Assembly: GCA_913061345.1 (NCBI GenBank)
Contig: CAJXTZ010000023.1
Span: 1 to 31,119 of the forward strand
Direction: 5' to 3'
Length of the DNA: 31,119 bases
Source: an uncultured Erythrobacter sp.
Lineage (GTDB): Bacteria; Pseudomonadota; Alphaproteobacteria; Sphingomonadales; Sphingomonadaceae
Shown here: positions 1 to 8,564 of the stretch, in pieces
Layout of the letters: each line of letters opens with the position of its first letter
How positions within the stretch are numbered: position 1 is the stretch's first letter
The notes under the pieces: generated by a model
The model's database searches: none
What the model was told of the DNA's origin: nothing
The model's input: the letters and a program-made list of their open reading frames with translations, nothing else
Position numbers and translations under genes: made by a program

Positions 1-101
1 CCATGAAGCGGTTCGCGACGCGCGGCCGTGGCAAGTCCACGCGCATCCTCAAGCCGTTCAGCCGGCTGCGGATTGTCGTTCGCGAAGCAGAAGAGGCGTA
101 A
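1..101 (+). CDS. rplV: Large ribosomal subunit protein L22 (uL22), C-terminal fragment
   Basis: Only the last 32 complete codons and the TAA stop are present; the gene starts before the window. The residues [20 protein letters not shown] followed by RLRIVVRE match the very conserved C-terminal beta-hairpin/extension of L22, which reaches into the peptide exit tunnel and contacts 23S rRNA. The stop is separated from the rpsC ATG by a single base, which fits the S10 operon order rplV-rpsC and suggests translational coupling. The short acidic tail (EAEEA) after the conserved end is a minor lineage-specific extension. Confidence 0.93.
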   Translation, partial: MKRFATRGRGKSTRILKPFSRLRIVVREAEEA

Positions 102-102
102 G

Positions 103-798
103 ATGGGTCACAAGAGCAATCCGATCGGTCTGCGCCTGCAGATCAACCGCACCTGGGACAGCCGCTGGTACGCCGAAGGTGGCGACTATGCCAAGCTGCT
201 CAAGGAAGACATCGAGATCCGTAAGCACATCATCTCGAGCCTGCCGCAGGCAGCGATCTCGAAGGTTGTGATCGAACGTCCGGCCAAGCTTTGTCGAGTT
301 TCGATTTACGCTGCGCGTCCTGGTGTCATCATCGGCAAGAAGGGCGCGGACATCGAGAAGCTTCGCGCCAAGCTGGCCAAGATGACCGACAGCGAAGTGA
401 AGCTGAACATCGTTGAGATCCGCAAGCCAGAAATCGACGCCAAGCTCGTCGCCCAGGGCATTGCCGATCAGCTGATCCGCCGTGTCGCTTTCCGTCGTGC
501 AATGAAGCGCGCCATGCAGTCGGCCATGCGCCTTGGTGCCGAAGGCATTAAGATCATGTGTGGCGGCCGGCTTGGTGGTGCCGAAATCGCTCGCGTCGAA
601 CAATATCGTGAAGGCCGGGTGCCGCTGCACACGCTGCGCGCCAACATAGACTATGCCGAAGCCGAGGCGCTAACCGCTTACGGTATCATCGGCATCAAGG
701 TGTGGGTCTTCAAAGGCGAGATCCTGGGTCATGACCCGACCTCGCAGGATCGTTTGATGATGGAATCGCAGACGTCCGGCGTCCGTCCGGCTCGTTGA
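103..798 (+). CDS. rpsC: Small ribosomal subunit protein S3 (uS3)
   Basis: This 231-residue protein binds the head of 16S rRNA and lines the mRNA entry tunnel. The N-terminus [20 protein letters not shown] is the S3 signature. A KH type-2 domain follows, with the GxxG loop visible as IGKKG at residues 77-81. The C-terminal domain has the conserved [20 protein letters not shown] stretch and ends in the usual polar tail. An in-frame start exists 25 codons upstream, but those codons overlap rplV and read as low-similarity residues. The ATG one base after the rplV stop gives the family N-terminus, so I chose it. It lies between rplV and rplP, as in the S10 operon. Confidence 0.97.
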   Translation: MGHKSNPIGLRLQINRTWDSRWYAEGGDYAKLLKEDIEIRKHIISSLPQAAISKVVIERPAKLCRVSIYAARPGVIIGKKGADIEKLRAKLAKMTDSEVKLNIVEIRKPEIDAKLVAQGIADQLIRRVAFRRAMKRAMQSAMRLGAEGIKIMCGGRLGGAEIARVEQYREGRVPLHTLRANIDYAEAEALTAYGIIGIKVWVFKGEILGHDPTSQDRLMMESQTSGVRPAR

Positions 799-809
799 GG
801 TAGAGAACC

Positions 810-1244
810 ATGCTGCAACCGAAAAAAACCAAGTACCGGAAAGCCTTCAAGGGCAAGATCCACGGTAAAGCCAAGGGCGGCACCACGCTGAACTTCGGCG
901 CCTACGGTCTGAAAGCCCTTGAGCCGGAACGTATCACAGCCCGTCAGATCGAAGCTGCGCGTCGTGCCATTACCCGTGCCATGAAGCGTCAGGGTCGTCT
1001 CTGGATCCGCGTTTTCCCTGACGTGCCGGTCTCGAAGAAGCCTGCCGAAGTTCGTCAGGGTAAGGGCAAGGGCTCCGTCGAATTCTGGGCCGCTCGCGTC
1101 AAGCCGGGCCGGATCCTGTTCGAACTCGACGGTGTACCCGGCCCCGTGGCCGCCCGCGCTTTCGAACGTGCTGCCATGAAGCTGCCGATCAAGACGAAGG
1201 TTATTGCCCGTTTCGGCGACACCTCGCACCTGGGAGGCGAATGA
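810..1244 (+). CDS. rplP: Large ribosomal subunit protein L16 (uL16)
   Basis: This 144-residue protein sits near the peptidyl transferase centre and the A-site tRNA elbow of the 50S subunit. The start [20 protein letters not shown] and the central block [20 protein letters not shown] then [17 protein letters not shown] are the two hallmark motifs of L16. A GAGGTAGAG-type ribosome binding site lies just upstream of the ATG. The stop codon region overlaps the start of rpmC (ATGATG/TGA), so translation of the two genes is probably coupled. Length is normal for alphaproteobacteria, where L16 is slightly longer than the 136-residue E. coli protein. Confidence 0.97.
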   Translation: MLQPKKTKYRKAFKGKIHGKAKGGTTLNFGAYGLKALEPERITARQIEAARRAITRAMKRQGRLWIRVFPDVPVSKKPAEVRQGKGKGSVEFWAARVKPGRILFELDGVPGPVAARAFERAAMKLPIKTKVIARFGDTSHLGGE

Positions 1245-1471
1245 TGGCCGACAAGAGTAACACCGAAGATCTGCGCACCAAGAGCGACGATCACCTTTCC
1301 GAAGCGCTGACGATGCTCAAGAAAGAGCAGTTCAACCTGCGCTTCCAGGCTGCGACCAACCAGTTGGAAGGTCCGGCCCGAGTGAAGGAAGTCCGTCGCC
1401 AGATCGCGCGCATCAAGACGCTTCAGAGCGAGCGTGCCAAGAGCGCTCAATCCGAAGCAGCGAAAGCGTAA
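1241..1471 (+). CDS. rpmC: Large ribosomal subunit protein L29 (uL29)
   Basis: This protein has 76 residues from the first ATG, or 75 if the second ATG at 1244 is used. Both are possible because the two ATGs are consecutive and the GGGAGG ribosome binding site just upstream can serve either. L29 lies at the tunnel exit and helps dock trigger factor and SRP. The helical-hairpin core is visible as [34 protein letters not shown] and the conserved [14 protein letters not shown]. The family often has 63-70 residues, so the Lys/Ala/Ser-rich tail here is a small extension. It overlaps the end of rplP and is followed closely by rpsQ. Confidence 0.95.
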   Translation: MMADKSNTEDLRTKSDDHLSEALTMLKKEQFNLRFQAATNQLEGPARVKEVRRQIARIKTLQSERAKSAQSEAAKA

Positions 1472-1481
1472 GGAGTAGACA

Positions 1482-1784
1482 ATGCCCAAGCGTATCCTGA
1501 CCGGGACTGTCACCTCCGACAAGACCGACAAGACCGTGACCGTGCTGGTCGAACGTCGTGTGAAGCACCCGCTATACGGGAAAATCATCAAGCGTTCGAA
1601 GAAGTATCATGCTCACGACGAGAAGAACGAATTCGTCGCTGGCGACAAGGTTCGCATCGAGGAGACTAAGCCGATCTCCAAGACCAAGACCTGGGCGGTA
1701 AAAGACCGTCTCGTAGCCAGCCGTGGCACCGAAGTGGAGGCCGACCTTGATGTCGCCGAAGCTACACCCGGTGGCGCAGAGTAA
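1482..1784 (+). CDS. rpsQ: Small ribosomal subunit protein S17 (uS17)
   Basis: This 100-residue OB-fold protein binds helices of the 16S rRNA body early in assembly. The motifs [40 protein letters not shown] and the HDE..F..GD.VRIEE...ISKTK pattern are classic S17. The C-terminal 15 or so residues ([19 protein letters not shown]) are an acidic extension beyond the typical 80-90 residues, as seen in some alphaproteobacteria. It is the last gene of the S10 operon here. A 70-base gap separates it from rplN, larger than other gaps in this block, which could hold a weak internal promoter or processing site, but I see no convincing one. Confidence 0.96.
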   Translation: MPKRILTGTVTSDKTDKTVTVLVERRVKHPLYGKIIKRSKKYHAHDEKNEFVAGDKVRIEETKPISKTKTWAVKDRLVASRGTEVEADLDVAEATPGGAE

Positions 1785-1854
1785 CAGACGTTAGGAACTG
1801 CCGGGCTGGTTTCGGCCTAAGTCTCGGCAAGCCAATTGAGAAGGAACCGGATCG

Positions 1855-2223
1855 ATGATCCAGATGCAATCCAATCTCGACGTCGCGGACAACAGCGGCG
1901 CCAAGCGCGTCCAGTGCATTAAAGTACTGGGTGGCTCGAAGCGTCGTACCGCGTCTGTCGGTGATGTGATCGTGGTTTCCGTGAAGGAAGCCCAGCCACG
2001 TGCCCGCGTCAAGAAGGGCGACGTGCACCGTGCGGTGATCGTGCGTACCCGCAAGGACGTTCGCCGTCCTGACGGGAGCGTGATCCGCTTCGACAGCAAT
2101 GCTGCAGTCCTGGTGAACAAGCAGGAAGAACCGATCGGCACGCGTATTTTCGGCCCGGTCGTTCGGGAATTGCGTGGCCGGGGCTTCATGAAAATCATCT
2201 CGCTCGCACCGGAGGTGATCTGA
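1855..2223 (+). CDS. rplN: Large ribosomal subunit protein L14 (uL14)
   Basis: This 122-residue protein, the standard family length, forms part of the 30S/50S interface (bridge B8). The start [20 protein letters not shown] and the block [19 protein letters not shown], then [13 protein letters not shown], are the L14 signature and leave little doubt. A GAGAAGGA ribosome binding site lies upstream. It is the first gene of the spc block. Its TGA stop overlaps the rplX start (TGATGG). Confidence 0.98.
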   Translation: MIQMQSNLDVADNSGAKRVQCIKVLGGSKRRTASVGDVIVVSVKEAQPRARVKKGDVHRAVIVRTRKDVRRPDGSVIRFDSNAAVLVNKQEEPIGTRIFGPVVRELRGRGFMKIISLAPEVI

Positions 2224-2543
2224 TGGCTTCTGCTAAGATCAAGAAGGGGGACACAGTTGTCGTGCTTTCAGGCAAGGACAAGGGCCAGACCGGCACTGTC
2301 CAGAAGGTCCTGCCGAAAGAAGGCAAGGTCCTGGTCGAGGGCGTCAACGTGATGACCCGTCACCGCAAGCCTTCGCAGGCTAATCCGCAGGGCGGCATCG
2401 ACCGTATGCCCGCCCCGATGGCGATCTCCAAGGTCGCTGTTGCCGATCCCAAGGATGGCAAGCCGACCCGCGTCCGTTTCGAGGAAAAGGACGGGAAGAA
2501 GGTACGCGTTGCCGTCAAGTCCGGGGAGACGATTGATGGCTGA
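2223..2543 (+). CDS. rplX: Large ribosomal subunit protein L24 (uL24)
   Basis: This 106-residue protein is an assembly initiator of the 50S subunit near the exit tunnel. The N-terminal KOW motif is clear: [20 protein letters not shown]. It is followed by the conserved [20 protein letters not shown] and the C-terminal [19 protein letters not shown]. Its start shares a base with the rplN stop, and its last eight bases overlap the beginning of rplE, so all three genes are tightly coupled. Confidence 0.97.
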   Translation: MASAKIKKGDTVVVLSGKDKGQTGTVQKVLPKEGKVLVEGVNVMTRHRKPSQANPQGGIDRMPAPMAISKVAVADPKDGKPTRVRFEEKDGKKVRVAVKSGETIDG

Positions 2544-3114
2544 TTACACACCGCGTCTGAAGAAGAAGTACAGCGACGATATCGTCAAGGCGATGACCGA
2601 AAAATTTGGTTACAAGAACCAGATGGAGATTCCACGCCTTGCGAAGATTACGCTGAACATGGGCGTAGGCGAAGCGAGCCAGGACAAGAAGAAGGTCCAG
2701 ACCGCTGCCGAGGAAATGGAACGTATCGCTGGCCAGAAGCCCGTGATCACGAAAGCCAAGAAATCCATCGCACAGTTCAAGCTGCGCGACGGCATGCCGA
2801 TCGGTTGCAAGGTAAACCTGCGCCGTGATCGCATGTATGAATTCCTCGATCGCCTGGTGACCATTGCGATGCCGCGTATTCGCGACTTCCGCGGGGTCAA
2901 TCCCAAGTCGTTCGATGGCAATGGCAACTACGCCATGGGCATCAAGGAGCAGATCATCTTCCCGGAGATCAGCTACGACAAGATCGAGAAGGTGCGTGGC
3001 ATGGACATCATTGTCACCACCACCGCCAAGACCGACGAAGAGGCGCGCGAGCTCCTCAAGCTGTTCGGTTTCCCGTTCCCGGCTGAAGAGGCCGAAGACA
3101 AGGAAGCGGCGTGA
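2536..3114 (+). CDS. rplE: Large ribosomal subunit protein L5 (uL5)
   Basis: This 192-residue protein binds 5S rRNA and contacts the P-site tRNA. The start at 2536 gives [20 protein letters not shown], the normal family N-terminus. A longer reading frame opens at 2440 but would run inside rplX with unrelated residues, so I rejected it. The blocks [39 protein letters not shown] and [17 protein letters not shown], then [20 protein letters not shown], are standard L5. The C-terminus carries a short acidic extension ([10 protein letters not shown]) past the family end. The ribosome binding site (GGGGAG) is inside the rplX coding sequence. Confidence 0.97.
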   Translation: MADYTPRLKKKYSDDIVKAMTEKFGYKNQMEIPRLAKITLNMGVGEASQDKKKVQTAAEEMERIAGQKPVITKAKKSIAQFKLRDGMPIGCKVNLRRDRMYEFLDRLVTIAMPRIRDFRGVNPKSFDGNGNYAMGIKEQIIFPEISYDKIEKVRGMDIIVTTTAKTDEEARELLKLFGFPFPAEEAEDKEAA

Positions 3115-3157
3115 TCCGTTTCCCTGACCTGAGAAAGCAAGAGAGAGCTTAAGTCCA

Positions 3158-3463
3158 ATGGCGAAACTGAGTTCCATCAACAAGAACGAGAAGCGCAAGA
3201 AGCTCGTTCAGAAGTACGCTGCGAAGTACGAAAAGCTGAAGGCGATTGCCGACGACGAGTCGCTCGATGATACAGAGCGTCTTATGGCGCGCCTGAAGAT
3301 GGCCGAACTTCCGCGTAATTCGAACCCCACCCGTGTGCGCAACCGCTGCACCACCACCGGCCGCCCACGCGGCTACTACCGCAAGTTCGGGCTTAACCGC
3401 ATCGAACTCCGGAATCTGGCCAACAAGGGCCTTATTCCGGGCGTGACCAAGTCGAGCTGGTGA
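3158..3463 (+). CDS. rpsN: Small ribosomal subunit protein S14 (uS14), zinc-independent long form
   Basis: This 101-residue protein of the 30S head is essential for late assembly and tRNA binding. The start [20 protein letters not shown] and the end [20 protein letters not shown] then [21 protein letters not shown] are diagnostic. It lacks the two CxxC pairs of the short zinc-binding form, so it is the C-minus long type normal for proteobacteria. A 43-base gap separates it from rplE and an 11-base gap from rpsH. Confidence 0.97.
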   Translation: MAKLSSINKNEKRKKLVQKYAAKYEKLKAIADDESLDDTERLMARLKMAELPRNSNPTRVRNRCTTTGRPRGYYRKFGLNRIELRNLANKGLIPGVTKSSW

Positions 3464-3474
3464 GGACCTGACGA

Positions 3475-3870
3475 ATGGCTATGACCGATCCCCTGGGTGA
3501 TATGCTCACCCGCATCCGCAACGGCCAGCAGGCGAAGAAGGATTCCGTCCTTTCGCCCGCTTCCAAGCTGCGTGCGAACGTGCTCGAAGTTCTCCAGCGT
3601 GAAGGCTACATCCGTGGCTATTCCGAGGACGCGAGCGGCAAGCATCCCGCGCTGCGTATCGAACTGAAATATTTCGAAGGCGAACCTGCGATCAAGCATG
3701 TCGCCCGCGTCTCCAAACCGGGTCGCCGCATCTACTCAGGCTCGAAAGAGCTTCCGGCAGTGCGCAATGGCCTTGGCATCACCATCGTCTCGACGCCGAA
3801 GGGCGTGCTTTCGGACAACGAAGCGCGTACCGAAAACGTTGGCGGCGAAGTGCTCGCGGAGGTATTCTGA
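3475..3870 (+). CDS. rpsH: Small ribosomal subunit protein S8 (uS8)
   Basis: This 131-residue protein binds the central domain of 16S rRNA. In E. coli it is the translational repressor of the spc operon through a hairpin near rplE; I did not identify an equivalent hairpin here. The N-terminus [20 protein letters not shown] and the C-terminal [20 protein letters not shown] then [14 protein letters not shown] match the family over its full length. Its TGA stop overlaps the ATG of rplF (TGATGA). Confidence 0.97.
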   Translation: MAMTDPLGDMLTRIRNGQQAKKDSVLSPASKLRANVLEVLQREGYIRGYSEDASGKHPALRIELKYFEGEPAIKHVARVSKPGRRIYSGSKELPAVRNGLGITIVSTPKGVLSDNEARTENVGGEVLAEVF

Positions 3871-4403
3871 TGAGCCGCATTGGCAAACGGCCGGTGGCGC
3901 TTCCCAGCGGAGTGACCGCCAAGACCGAAGGCAAGACCCTGACCGTGAAAGGTCCCAAGGGCGAACTGTCCATGACTATGCTCGACCTGATCGAATACAA
4001 GATCGAGGGCGAGGAAATCCAGGTCAACCCGATCAACAAGACGCAGAAAGCGCGACAGTTCTGGGGCATGCACCGCACGCTTGTACAGAACCTGGTTGAC
4101 GGTGTGACCGAAGGTTTCACCAAGGTGCTGGAAATCAACGGCGTTGGTTATCGTGCGCAGGCACAGGGCAAGAAGCTCAAGCTTCAGCTCGGTTTCAGCC
4201 ACGATGTCGACCTCGACGTGCCGGAAGGTATCGACGTCAAGACGCCCGATCAGACCACGGTCGAGATTTCGGGCATCGACAAACAAAAGGTCGGGCAGTT
4301 CGCTGCCGAGATCCGCGAATGGCGCAAGCCCGAGCCTTACAAGGGCAAGGGTGTGAAGTATCGCGGCGAGTATATCTTCCGCAAGGAAGGGAAGAAGAAG
4401 TAA
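3870..4403 (+). CDS. rplF: Large ribosomal subunit protein L6 (uL6)
   Basis: This 177-residue protein lies at the base of the L7/L12 stalk next to the sarcin-ricin loop. The two repeated alpha/beta domains are visible: the N-terminal half begins [20 protein letters not shown] and VKGPKGELS. The C-terminal half has the signature [20 protein letters not shown] with the terminal EGKKK. Length is normal. It overlaps rpsH by one base, and rplR starts one base after its stop. Confidence 0.97.
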   Translation: MSRIGKRPVALPSGVTAKTEGKTLTVKGPKGELSMTMLDLIEYKIEGEEIQVNPINKTQKARQFWGMHRTLVQNLVDGVTEGFTKVLEINGVGYRAQAQGKKLKLQLGFSHDVDLDVPEGIDVKTPDQTTVEISGIDKQKVGQFAAEIREWRKPEPYKGKGVKYRGEYIFRKEGKKK

Positions 4404-4404
4404 G

Positions 4405-4749
4405 ATGGCAAAGCTTTCCCTCTTTGAACGTCGCCGTCGCCGCGTGCGCACTGCGCTTCGCAAGCGTTCGGGTGACAAGCCCCGCTTGTCCGTGCACCGC
4501 ACTGGACAACATATCTACGCGCAGATCATCGACGATTCCGATGGCCGCACCGTTGCCGCCGCCAGCACGCTGGGCGCCGATGGTTCTGGGTCGAACGTCG
4601 ATGCCGCCAAGAAGGTGGGCAGCGATATCGCAGAGGCCGCCAAGAAGGCTGGCGTGACGACTGTCGTGTTTGATCGCGGCGGGTTCCTGTACCATGGCCG
4701 CGTCAAGGCGCTGGCCGATGCCGCGCGCGAAGGCGGGCTGGAGTTCTGA
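4405..4749 (+). CDS. rplR: Large ribosomal subunit protein L18 (uL18)
   Basis: This 114-residue protein binds 5S rRNA together with L5 and L25. The Arg-rich start [20 protein letters not shown] and the blocks [20 protein letters not shown] and [20 protein letters not shown], then REGGLEF, are the L18 family pattern over full length. Its TGA overlaps the ATGATG start region of rpsE. Confidence 0.97.
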   Translation: MAKLSLFERRRRRVRTALRKRSGDKPRLSVHRTGQHIYAQIIDDSDGRTVAAASTLGADGSGSNVDAAKKVGSDIAEAAKKAGVTTVVFDRGGFLYHGRVKALADAAREGGLEF

Positions 4750-5552
4750 TGATGGCTGACGAAACCAAGAACAACGAAGAGACCAAGGTGACGAACGAGG
4801 GTTCGACCCCTACGCCGACCATGGCCACCACTGAAGCTGCCGAAAACCAGTCGCCGGCTCAGGCCGACGATGGCCAGGCGCGCACCCGTGACAATGCTCG
4901 CGGCGGACGTGGCGGCGGCGGACGCGGTGGCCGTGATGATCGCGGCGGCGGTCGTGGACGCGGACGCGGTGGACGTGACGATCGTCGTGGTGGCCGCGGT
5001 GGCGATGATGATGGCGAGGAGCTGATCGAGAAACTCGTTCACATCAACCGCGTCGCCAAGGTGGTGAAGGGCGGTAAGCGCTTCGGTTTCGCCGCACTGG
5101 TTGTGGTGGGTGATGGCAAGGGCCGCGTAGGCTTTGGCCACGGCAAGGCTCGCGAAGTGCCGGAAGCCATCAACAAGGCGACTGCTGCTGCCAAGAAGAA
5201 GATGATCCGCGTGCCGTTGAAGGAAGGGCGTACCCTCCATCATGACGGGAAGGGTCACTTTGGCGCTGGTAGGGTTGTCGTGCGTTCGGCACCTGCAGGT
5301 ACCGGCATCATCGCCGGTGGTCCGATGCGTGCCGTGTTCGAGGCTTTGGGTGTTTCCGATGTTGTGACCAAGTCGGTCGGCACGTCCAACCCCTACAACA
5401 TGATCCGCGCCACTTTCGACGGCCTGACCAACCAGTCTTCGCCGAAGTCGGTTGCGCAGCGTCGCGGCAAGAAGGTTGCAGACCTGCTGGGTCGTGGCAG
5501 CCAGGTGAGCGAAGCCGAGGCCCAGGCCGAAGCTGAAGCGATCACGGAGTAA
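4749..5552 (+). CDS. rpsE: Small ribosomal subunit protein S5 (uS5) with long Arg/Gly-rich N-terminal extension
   Basis: This 267-residue protein is about 100 residues longer than E. coli S5. The conserved S5 body starts near residue 90 ([20 protein letters not shown]) and runs through [40 protein letters not shown] and [17 protein letters not shown]5 controls decoding fidelity and mRNA unwinding at the entry channel. The extra N-terminus has an acidic/Thr/Ala-rich part (residues 1-50) and an RG/RGG-rich part (about 51-85) interspersed with DD pairs. It looks disordered and RNA-binding-like. I recall similar extensions in other Sphingomonadales. A start inside the extension cannot be excluded, but the ATGs at 4749/4752 overlap the rplR stop as expected for coupling. 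Confidence 0.96.
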   Translation: MMADETKNNEETKVTNEGSTPTPTMATTEAAENQSPAQADDGQARTRDNARGGRGGGGRGGRDDRGGGRGRGRGGRDDRRGGRGGDDDGEELIEKLVHINRVAKVVKGGKRFGFAALVVVGDGKGRVGFGHGKAREVPEAINKATAAAKKKMIRVPLKEGRTLHHDGKGHFGAGRVVVRSAPAGTGIIAGGPMRAVFEALGVSDVVTKSVGTSNPYNMIRATFDGLTNQSSPKSVAQRRGKKVADLLGRGSQVSEAEAQAEAEAITE

Positions 5553-5557
5553 GACAG

Positions 5558-5737
5558 ATGGCTACCATCAAGATCAAGCAGATCGGTTCGCCGATCCGTC
5601 GTCCCGAAAGCCAGCGCAAGATCCTCATCGGTCTTGGCCTCAACAAGATGCACAAGGTCGTCGAGCGTCAGGATACGCCTGAAGTTCGCGGCGCGGTGGC
5701 GAAGGTTCCACACCTGGTGGAGATCGTGGAGGGTTAA
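5558..5737 (+). CDS. rpmD: Large ribosomal subunit protein L30 (uL30)
   Basis: This small gene encodes 59 residues beginning [20 protein letters not shown], then [20 protein letters not shown] and ending [13 protein letters not shown]. This is the full L30 fold: the [10 protein letters not shown] strand, the [10 protein letters not shown] motif and the V.HLV.V end. It sits six bases after rpsE and before rplO, the usual spc order, and has a GGAGTAAGAC-type ribosome binding site that overlaps the rpsE end. A 102-base gap with a hairpin follows. Confidence 0.96.
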   Translation: MATIKIKQIGSPIRRPESQRKILIGLGLNKMHKVVERQDTPEVRGAVAKVPHLVEIVEG

Positions 5738-5773
5738 GTCCCGCCGCGAATGGTAAAACAATTTGACGGTGGT

Positions 5774-5794
5774 GGCCCGCTCGCGTAGCGGGCC
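5774..5794 (+). terminator. Perfect 8-bp hairpin in the rpmD-rplO gap
   Basis: GGCCCGCT (5774-5781) and AGCGGGCC (5787-5794) form a perfect stem with the loop CGCGT. No T-run follows, so this is not a good intrinsic terminator. It may be an mRNA-stabilising or processing element, or a partial attenuator, inside the spc transcript. Confidence 0.5.
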
Positions 5795-5839
5795 GCTTCC
5801 ATTTCAACAGCGCGAACAAAGCGAAAGCGAGTGCAGACT

Positions 5840-6367
5840 ATGAAACTTAACGAAATTCGCGACAACGAAGGCGCCCGTAAAGAGCGCATCCGAGTGGGCC
5901 GTGGCATCGGCTCGGGCAAGGGCAAGACTGCCGGCCGAGGCCAGAAGGGCCAGAAGAGCCGCTCGGGTGTCGCCGTGAAGGGCTTCGAAGGCGGCCAGAT
6001 GCCCCTTCACATGCGTTTGCCGAAGCGTGGCTTCAACAATCCGTTCGGCAAGGATTACGCCGAAGTGAATATTGGCATGGTGCAGAAGCTGGTCGACAAC
6101 GGCAAGCTCGATGCCAAGTCCACCATCGATCACGCAGCGCTGAAGGCTGCTGGCGTAGCGCGCGGTGGCAAGGATGGCGTGCGCCTGTTGGCCAAGGGGG
6201 AAATTTCCGCCAAGCTGACTTTCAACGTCGCCGGTGCATCCAAGGGTGCCGTTGCTGCCGTGGAGAAGGCTGGCGGCAAGGTGGACGTGATCGATCCGGG
6301 CAAGCCCGAGCACGAGAAAAAGGCTGCTCGTCGTGAAGCCAACAAGGCCGCCAAGAGCGCCGAATAA
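5840..6367 (+). CDS. rplO: Large ribosomal subunit protein L15 (uL15)
   Basis: This 175-residue protein is a late-assembly component of the 50S subunit. I place the start at the ATG at 5840, giving [20 protein letters not shown], the family N-terminus. An in-frame GTG nine bases upstream is less likely. The Gly-rich loop region [20 protein letters not shown], the [17 protein letters not shown] block and the [20 protein letters not shown] end are typical. The last 30 residues form a Lys/Ala/Glu-rich tail longer than in E. coli. Hairpins lie both upstream (5774-5794) and downstream (6380-6409). Confidence 0.95.
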   Translation: MKLNEIRDNEGARKERIRVGRGIGSGKGKTAGRGQKGQKSRSGVAVKGFEGGQMPLHMRLPKRGFNNPFGKDYAEVNIGMVQKLVDNGKLDAKSTIDHAALKAAGVARGGKDGVRLLAKGEISAKLTFNVAGASKGAVAAVEKAGGKVDVIDPGKPEHEKKAARREANKAAKSAE

Positions 6368-6379
6368 TCGGATAATGGC

Positions 6380-6409
6380 ACGCGCGGGTTCGACAAGAGG
6401 CCCGCGCGT
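6380..6409 (+). terminator. Perfect 9-bp hairpin in the rplO-secY gap
   Basis: ACGCGCGGG (6380-6388) and CCCGCGCGT (6401-6409) form a GC-rich 9-bp stem with a 12-base loop, 13 bases after the rplO stop. No uridine tract follows, so it would be at most a weak terminator. It could set the lower dose of secY relative to ribosomal genes by attenuation or by stabilising the upstream mRNA. Confidence 0.5.
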
Positions 6410-6471
6410 CCCTATCTAGCCTTCCTGAGCCGGGAGGGACCGGCGGAATTACCAGGATTTAGATACTTCTC

Positions 6472-7836
6472 ATGGCATCTCGCGCCGACAATATCGCTAG
6501 CTCGCTGAGCTTCTCGAACTTCAGCAAGGCCACCGAGCTCAAGCAGCGCATCTGGTTCACCATCGGTGCGCTGATCGTTTTCCGCTTCCTCAGCTTTGTG
6601 CCCCTTCCGGGTGTCAATCCGCTGATCTTGGAAACGCTTTACGATCAGACACGCGGCGGCATCCTTGACATGTTCAACATGTTCTCCGGCGGCTCGCTGG
6701 AGCGGATGAGCCTGATCGCGCTGGGCGTCATGCCCTACATTACCGCCTCCATCGTTATCCAGCTGGCTGCGTCGCTGCATCCCAGCCTGATTGCGTTGAA
6801 GAAGGAGGGCGAGGCCGGACGCAAAAAACTGAACCAGTACACGCGCTATGGCACGGTATTCCTGTGCGCGATCCAGGGTTGGTTTCTTGCTTCGGGTCTC
6901 GAGGCTTACGGCGCGCAAAGCGGCCTGCAGGCCGTTGTCGATCCAGGCCCCATGTTCCGCATCGTGGCCGTCATCAACCTTGTCGGTGGCACCATGTTCC
7001 TGCTGTGGCTGGGTGAGCAGATCACTGCACGCGGCATCGGTAACGGCGTATCGCTCATCATCATGGCGGGCATCGTTGCCCAGTTCCCGACGTTCACTGC
7101 CAACCTCTTCGAGGGCGGCCGTACCGGCTCCATCAGCGGTGTGCTGATCGGTGGCTTGATCGTCATGGTGGTCGTGCTCATCCTCGTAATCTGTTTTTTC
7201 GAGCGTGCGCAGCGGCGACTGTTGATACAATATCCGAAGCGAGCGACGCAGCGCGGCGGGATGCAGGCAGACCGTTCGCATTTGCCGCTCAAACTGAACA
7301 CCGCAGGCGTTATTCCGCCGATTTTCGCCAGCTCGCTGTTGCTGTTGCCGTTGACGATCACGCAGTTTGCTGGCAACTCGGTCGACACCAGCAGCACCTG
7401 GGGCGGCATCATCGTGACGCTCAACCAGTACCTGGCACACGGTCAGCCGCTTTATATGCTGCTGTATGGTCTCGGCATCATGTTCTTCGCCTTCTTCTAC
7501 ACCGCGGTGGTCTTCAACCCGGAAGATACGGCGGACAATCTCAAGAAAAATGGCGGCTTCATTCCGGGCATCCGTCCCGGCAAGCGTACCGCCGACTATC
7601 TCGATTATGTCCTCACCCGTATCACTGTGGTTGGTGCGATCTACCTGACCGCAGTCTGTATCATTCCCGAATGGGGTATAGCGCAAACTGGCCTTCCGCT
7701 GTTCCTGGGCGGCACCAGCTTGCTGATCGTGGTGAACGTCACCGTGGACACGATCAGCCAGATCCAGTCGCACCTGTTGGCGCACCAGTATGGCGATCTA
7801 ATCAAGAAGGCCAAGTTGAAGGGCCGCACGCGCTAG
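6472..7836 (+). CDS. secY: Protein translocase subunit SecY
   Basis: This 454-residue integral membrane protein is the central channel of the Sec translocon, working with SecE, SecG and SecA. Ten hydrophobic segments can be traced. Characteristic stretches include KQRIWFTIGALIVFRFLSFV (TM1), the plug region near LDMFNMFSGGSLERMSLIAL, GVMPYITASIVIQLAA (TM2), GIGNGVSLIIMAGIVAQFP and FNPEDTADNLKKNGGFIPGI followed by RPG in the large cytosolic C5 loop contacting SecA and the ribosome. Length is normal. It sits at its conserved place at the end of the spc operon, 40 bases before adk. Confidence 0.98.
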   Translation: MASRADNIASSLSFSNFSKATELKQRIWFTIGALIVFRFLSFVPLPGVNPLILETLYDQTRGGILDMFNMFSGGSLERMSLIALGVMPYITASIVIQLAASLHPSLIALKKEGEAGRKKLNQYTRYGTVFLCAIQGWFLASGLEAYGAQSGLQAVVDPGPMFRIVAVINLVGGTMFLLWLGEQITARGIGNGVSLIIMAGIVAQFPTFTANLFEGGRTGSISGVLIGGLIVMVVVLILVICFFERAQRRLLIQYPKRATQRGGMQADRSHLPLKLNTAGVIPPIFASSLLLLPLTITQFAGNSVDTSSTWGGIIVTLNQYLAHGQPLYMLLYGLGIMFFAFFYTAVVFNPEDTADNLKKNGGFIPGIRPGKRTADYLDYVLTRITVVGAIYLTAVCIIPEWGIAQTGLPLFLGGTSLLIVVNVTVDTISQIQSHLLAHQYGDLIKKAKLKGRTR

Positions 7837-7876
7837 GCTAGCGCTGGAAGTTCTTGGAAGTGGGGATTCGCGTTAC

Positions 7877-8527
7877 ATGAACATCATCCTTTTGGGGCCT
7901 CCGGGCGCAGGCAAGGGCACCCAGTCCTCCAACCTGGTGGAGCATCACGGAATGCGGCAGCTGTCCACGGGTGACATGCTGCGGGCCGCCGTTAAGGCGC
8001 AGACACCCGTCGGTTTACAGGCCAAGGAAGTCATGGATCGCGGCGAATTGGTCTCGGACGAGATTGTTTCTGCGTTGATCGATGCCGAACTGCAGGCGAT
8101 GGGCGATGATATGGGGGCGATCTTCGATGGATATCCCCGCACCGAGGCGCAGGCCGTGGCCCTTGATGAAATTCTTTCCGGCCACGATCGCAAACTGCAC
8201 CATGTCATCGAACTGGCAGTGAACGAAGAAGCGCTGGTCGACCGCGTAACAGGCCGGTTCACGTGCGCCAATTGCGGCGAAGGCTATCATGAGCGCCACA
8301 AGCTTCCTGCCACGCCAGGTGTGTGCGACAAGTGCGGCTCCACCGAGTTCAAGCGTCGGCCTGACGATACTGAGGAAACGGTGCGTACCCGGATGCAGGA
8401 ATATCGCGCCAAGACCGCGCCTATCCTTCCCTATTACGAAGAGCGCGGTATCGTTCAGCGTGTCGACGGCATGGCATCCATCGACGAGGTGACAACCTCG
8501 ATCGAGAAGGTGTTGGCCTCGGACTGA
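7877..8527 (+). CDS. adk: Adenylate kinase, zinc-binding LID type
   Basis: This 216-residue cytosolic enzyme catalyses ATP + AMP = 2 ADP. The P-loop GPPGAGKGTQ is at residues 7-16, the AMP-binding part includes LSTGDMLRAAV, and GYPRTEAQA is at about 85-93. The LID domain carries four cysteines (C130, C133, C150, C153) as CxxC...CxxC, the structural zinc site of the long bacterial form. R-rich ATP-binding residues follow (RPDDTEETVRTRM). Start ATG at 7877 gives the family N-terminus MNIILLGPPG. The secY-adk pairing is conserved in many bacteria. Confidence 0.97.
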   Translation: MNIILLGPPGAGKGTQSSNLVEHHGMRQLSTGDMLRAAVKAQTPVGLQAKEVMDRGELVSDEIVSALIDAELQAMGDDMGAIFDGYPRTEAQAVALDEILSGHDRKLHHVIELAVNEEALVDRVTGRFTCANCGEGYHERHKLPATPGVCDKCGSTEFKRRPDDTEETVRTRMQEYRAKTAPILPYYEERGIVQRVDGMASIDEVTTSIEKVLASD

Positions 8528-8564
8528 CCCTCGCGCTATCCCTTTTTCTTTCGAAGGAGGGATT

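Noticed and set aside
1785..1854. Promoter for rplN in the rpsQ-rplN gap
   Set aside because: No -35/-10 pair with acceptable spacing could be found; genes are probably read through from the S10 operon.
6412..7785. Long antisense open frame (457 codons) opposite secY
   Set aside because: Its composition (Arg/His/Gln/Asp-rich) is typical of the shadow frame of a high-GC gene; the + strand encodes an unambiguous SecY.
8541..8550. T-rich run after adk as an intrinsic terminator
   Set aside because: There is no stable hairpin before the CCTTTTTCTT run, so there is no support for termination there.
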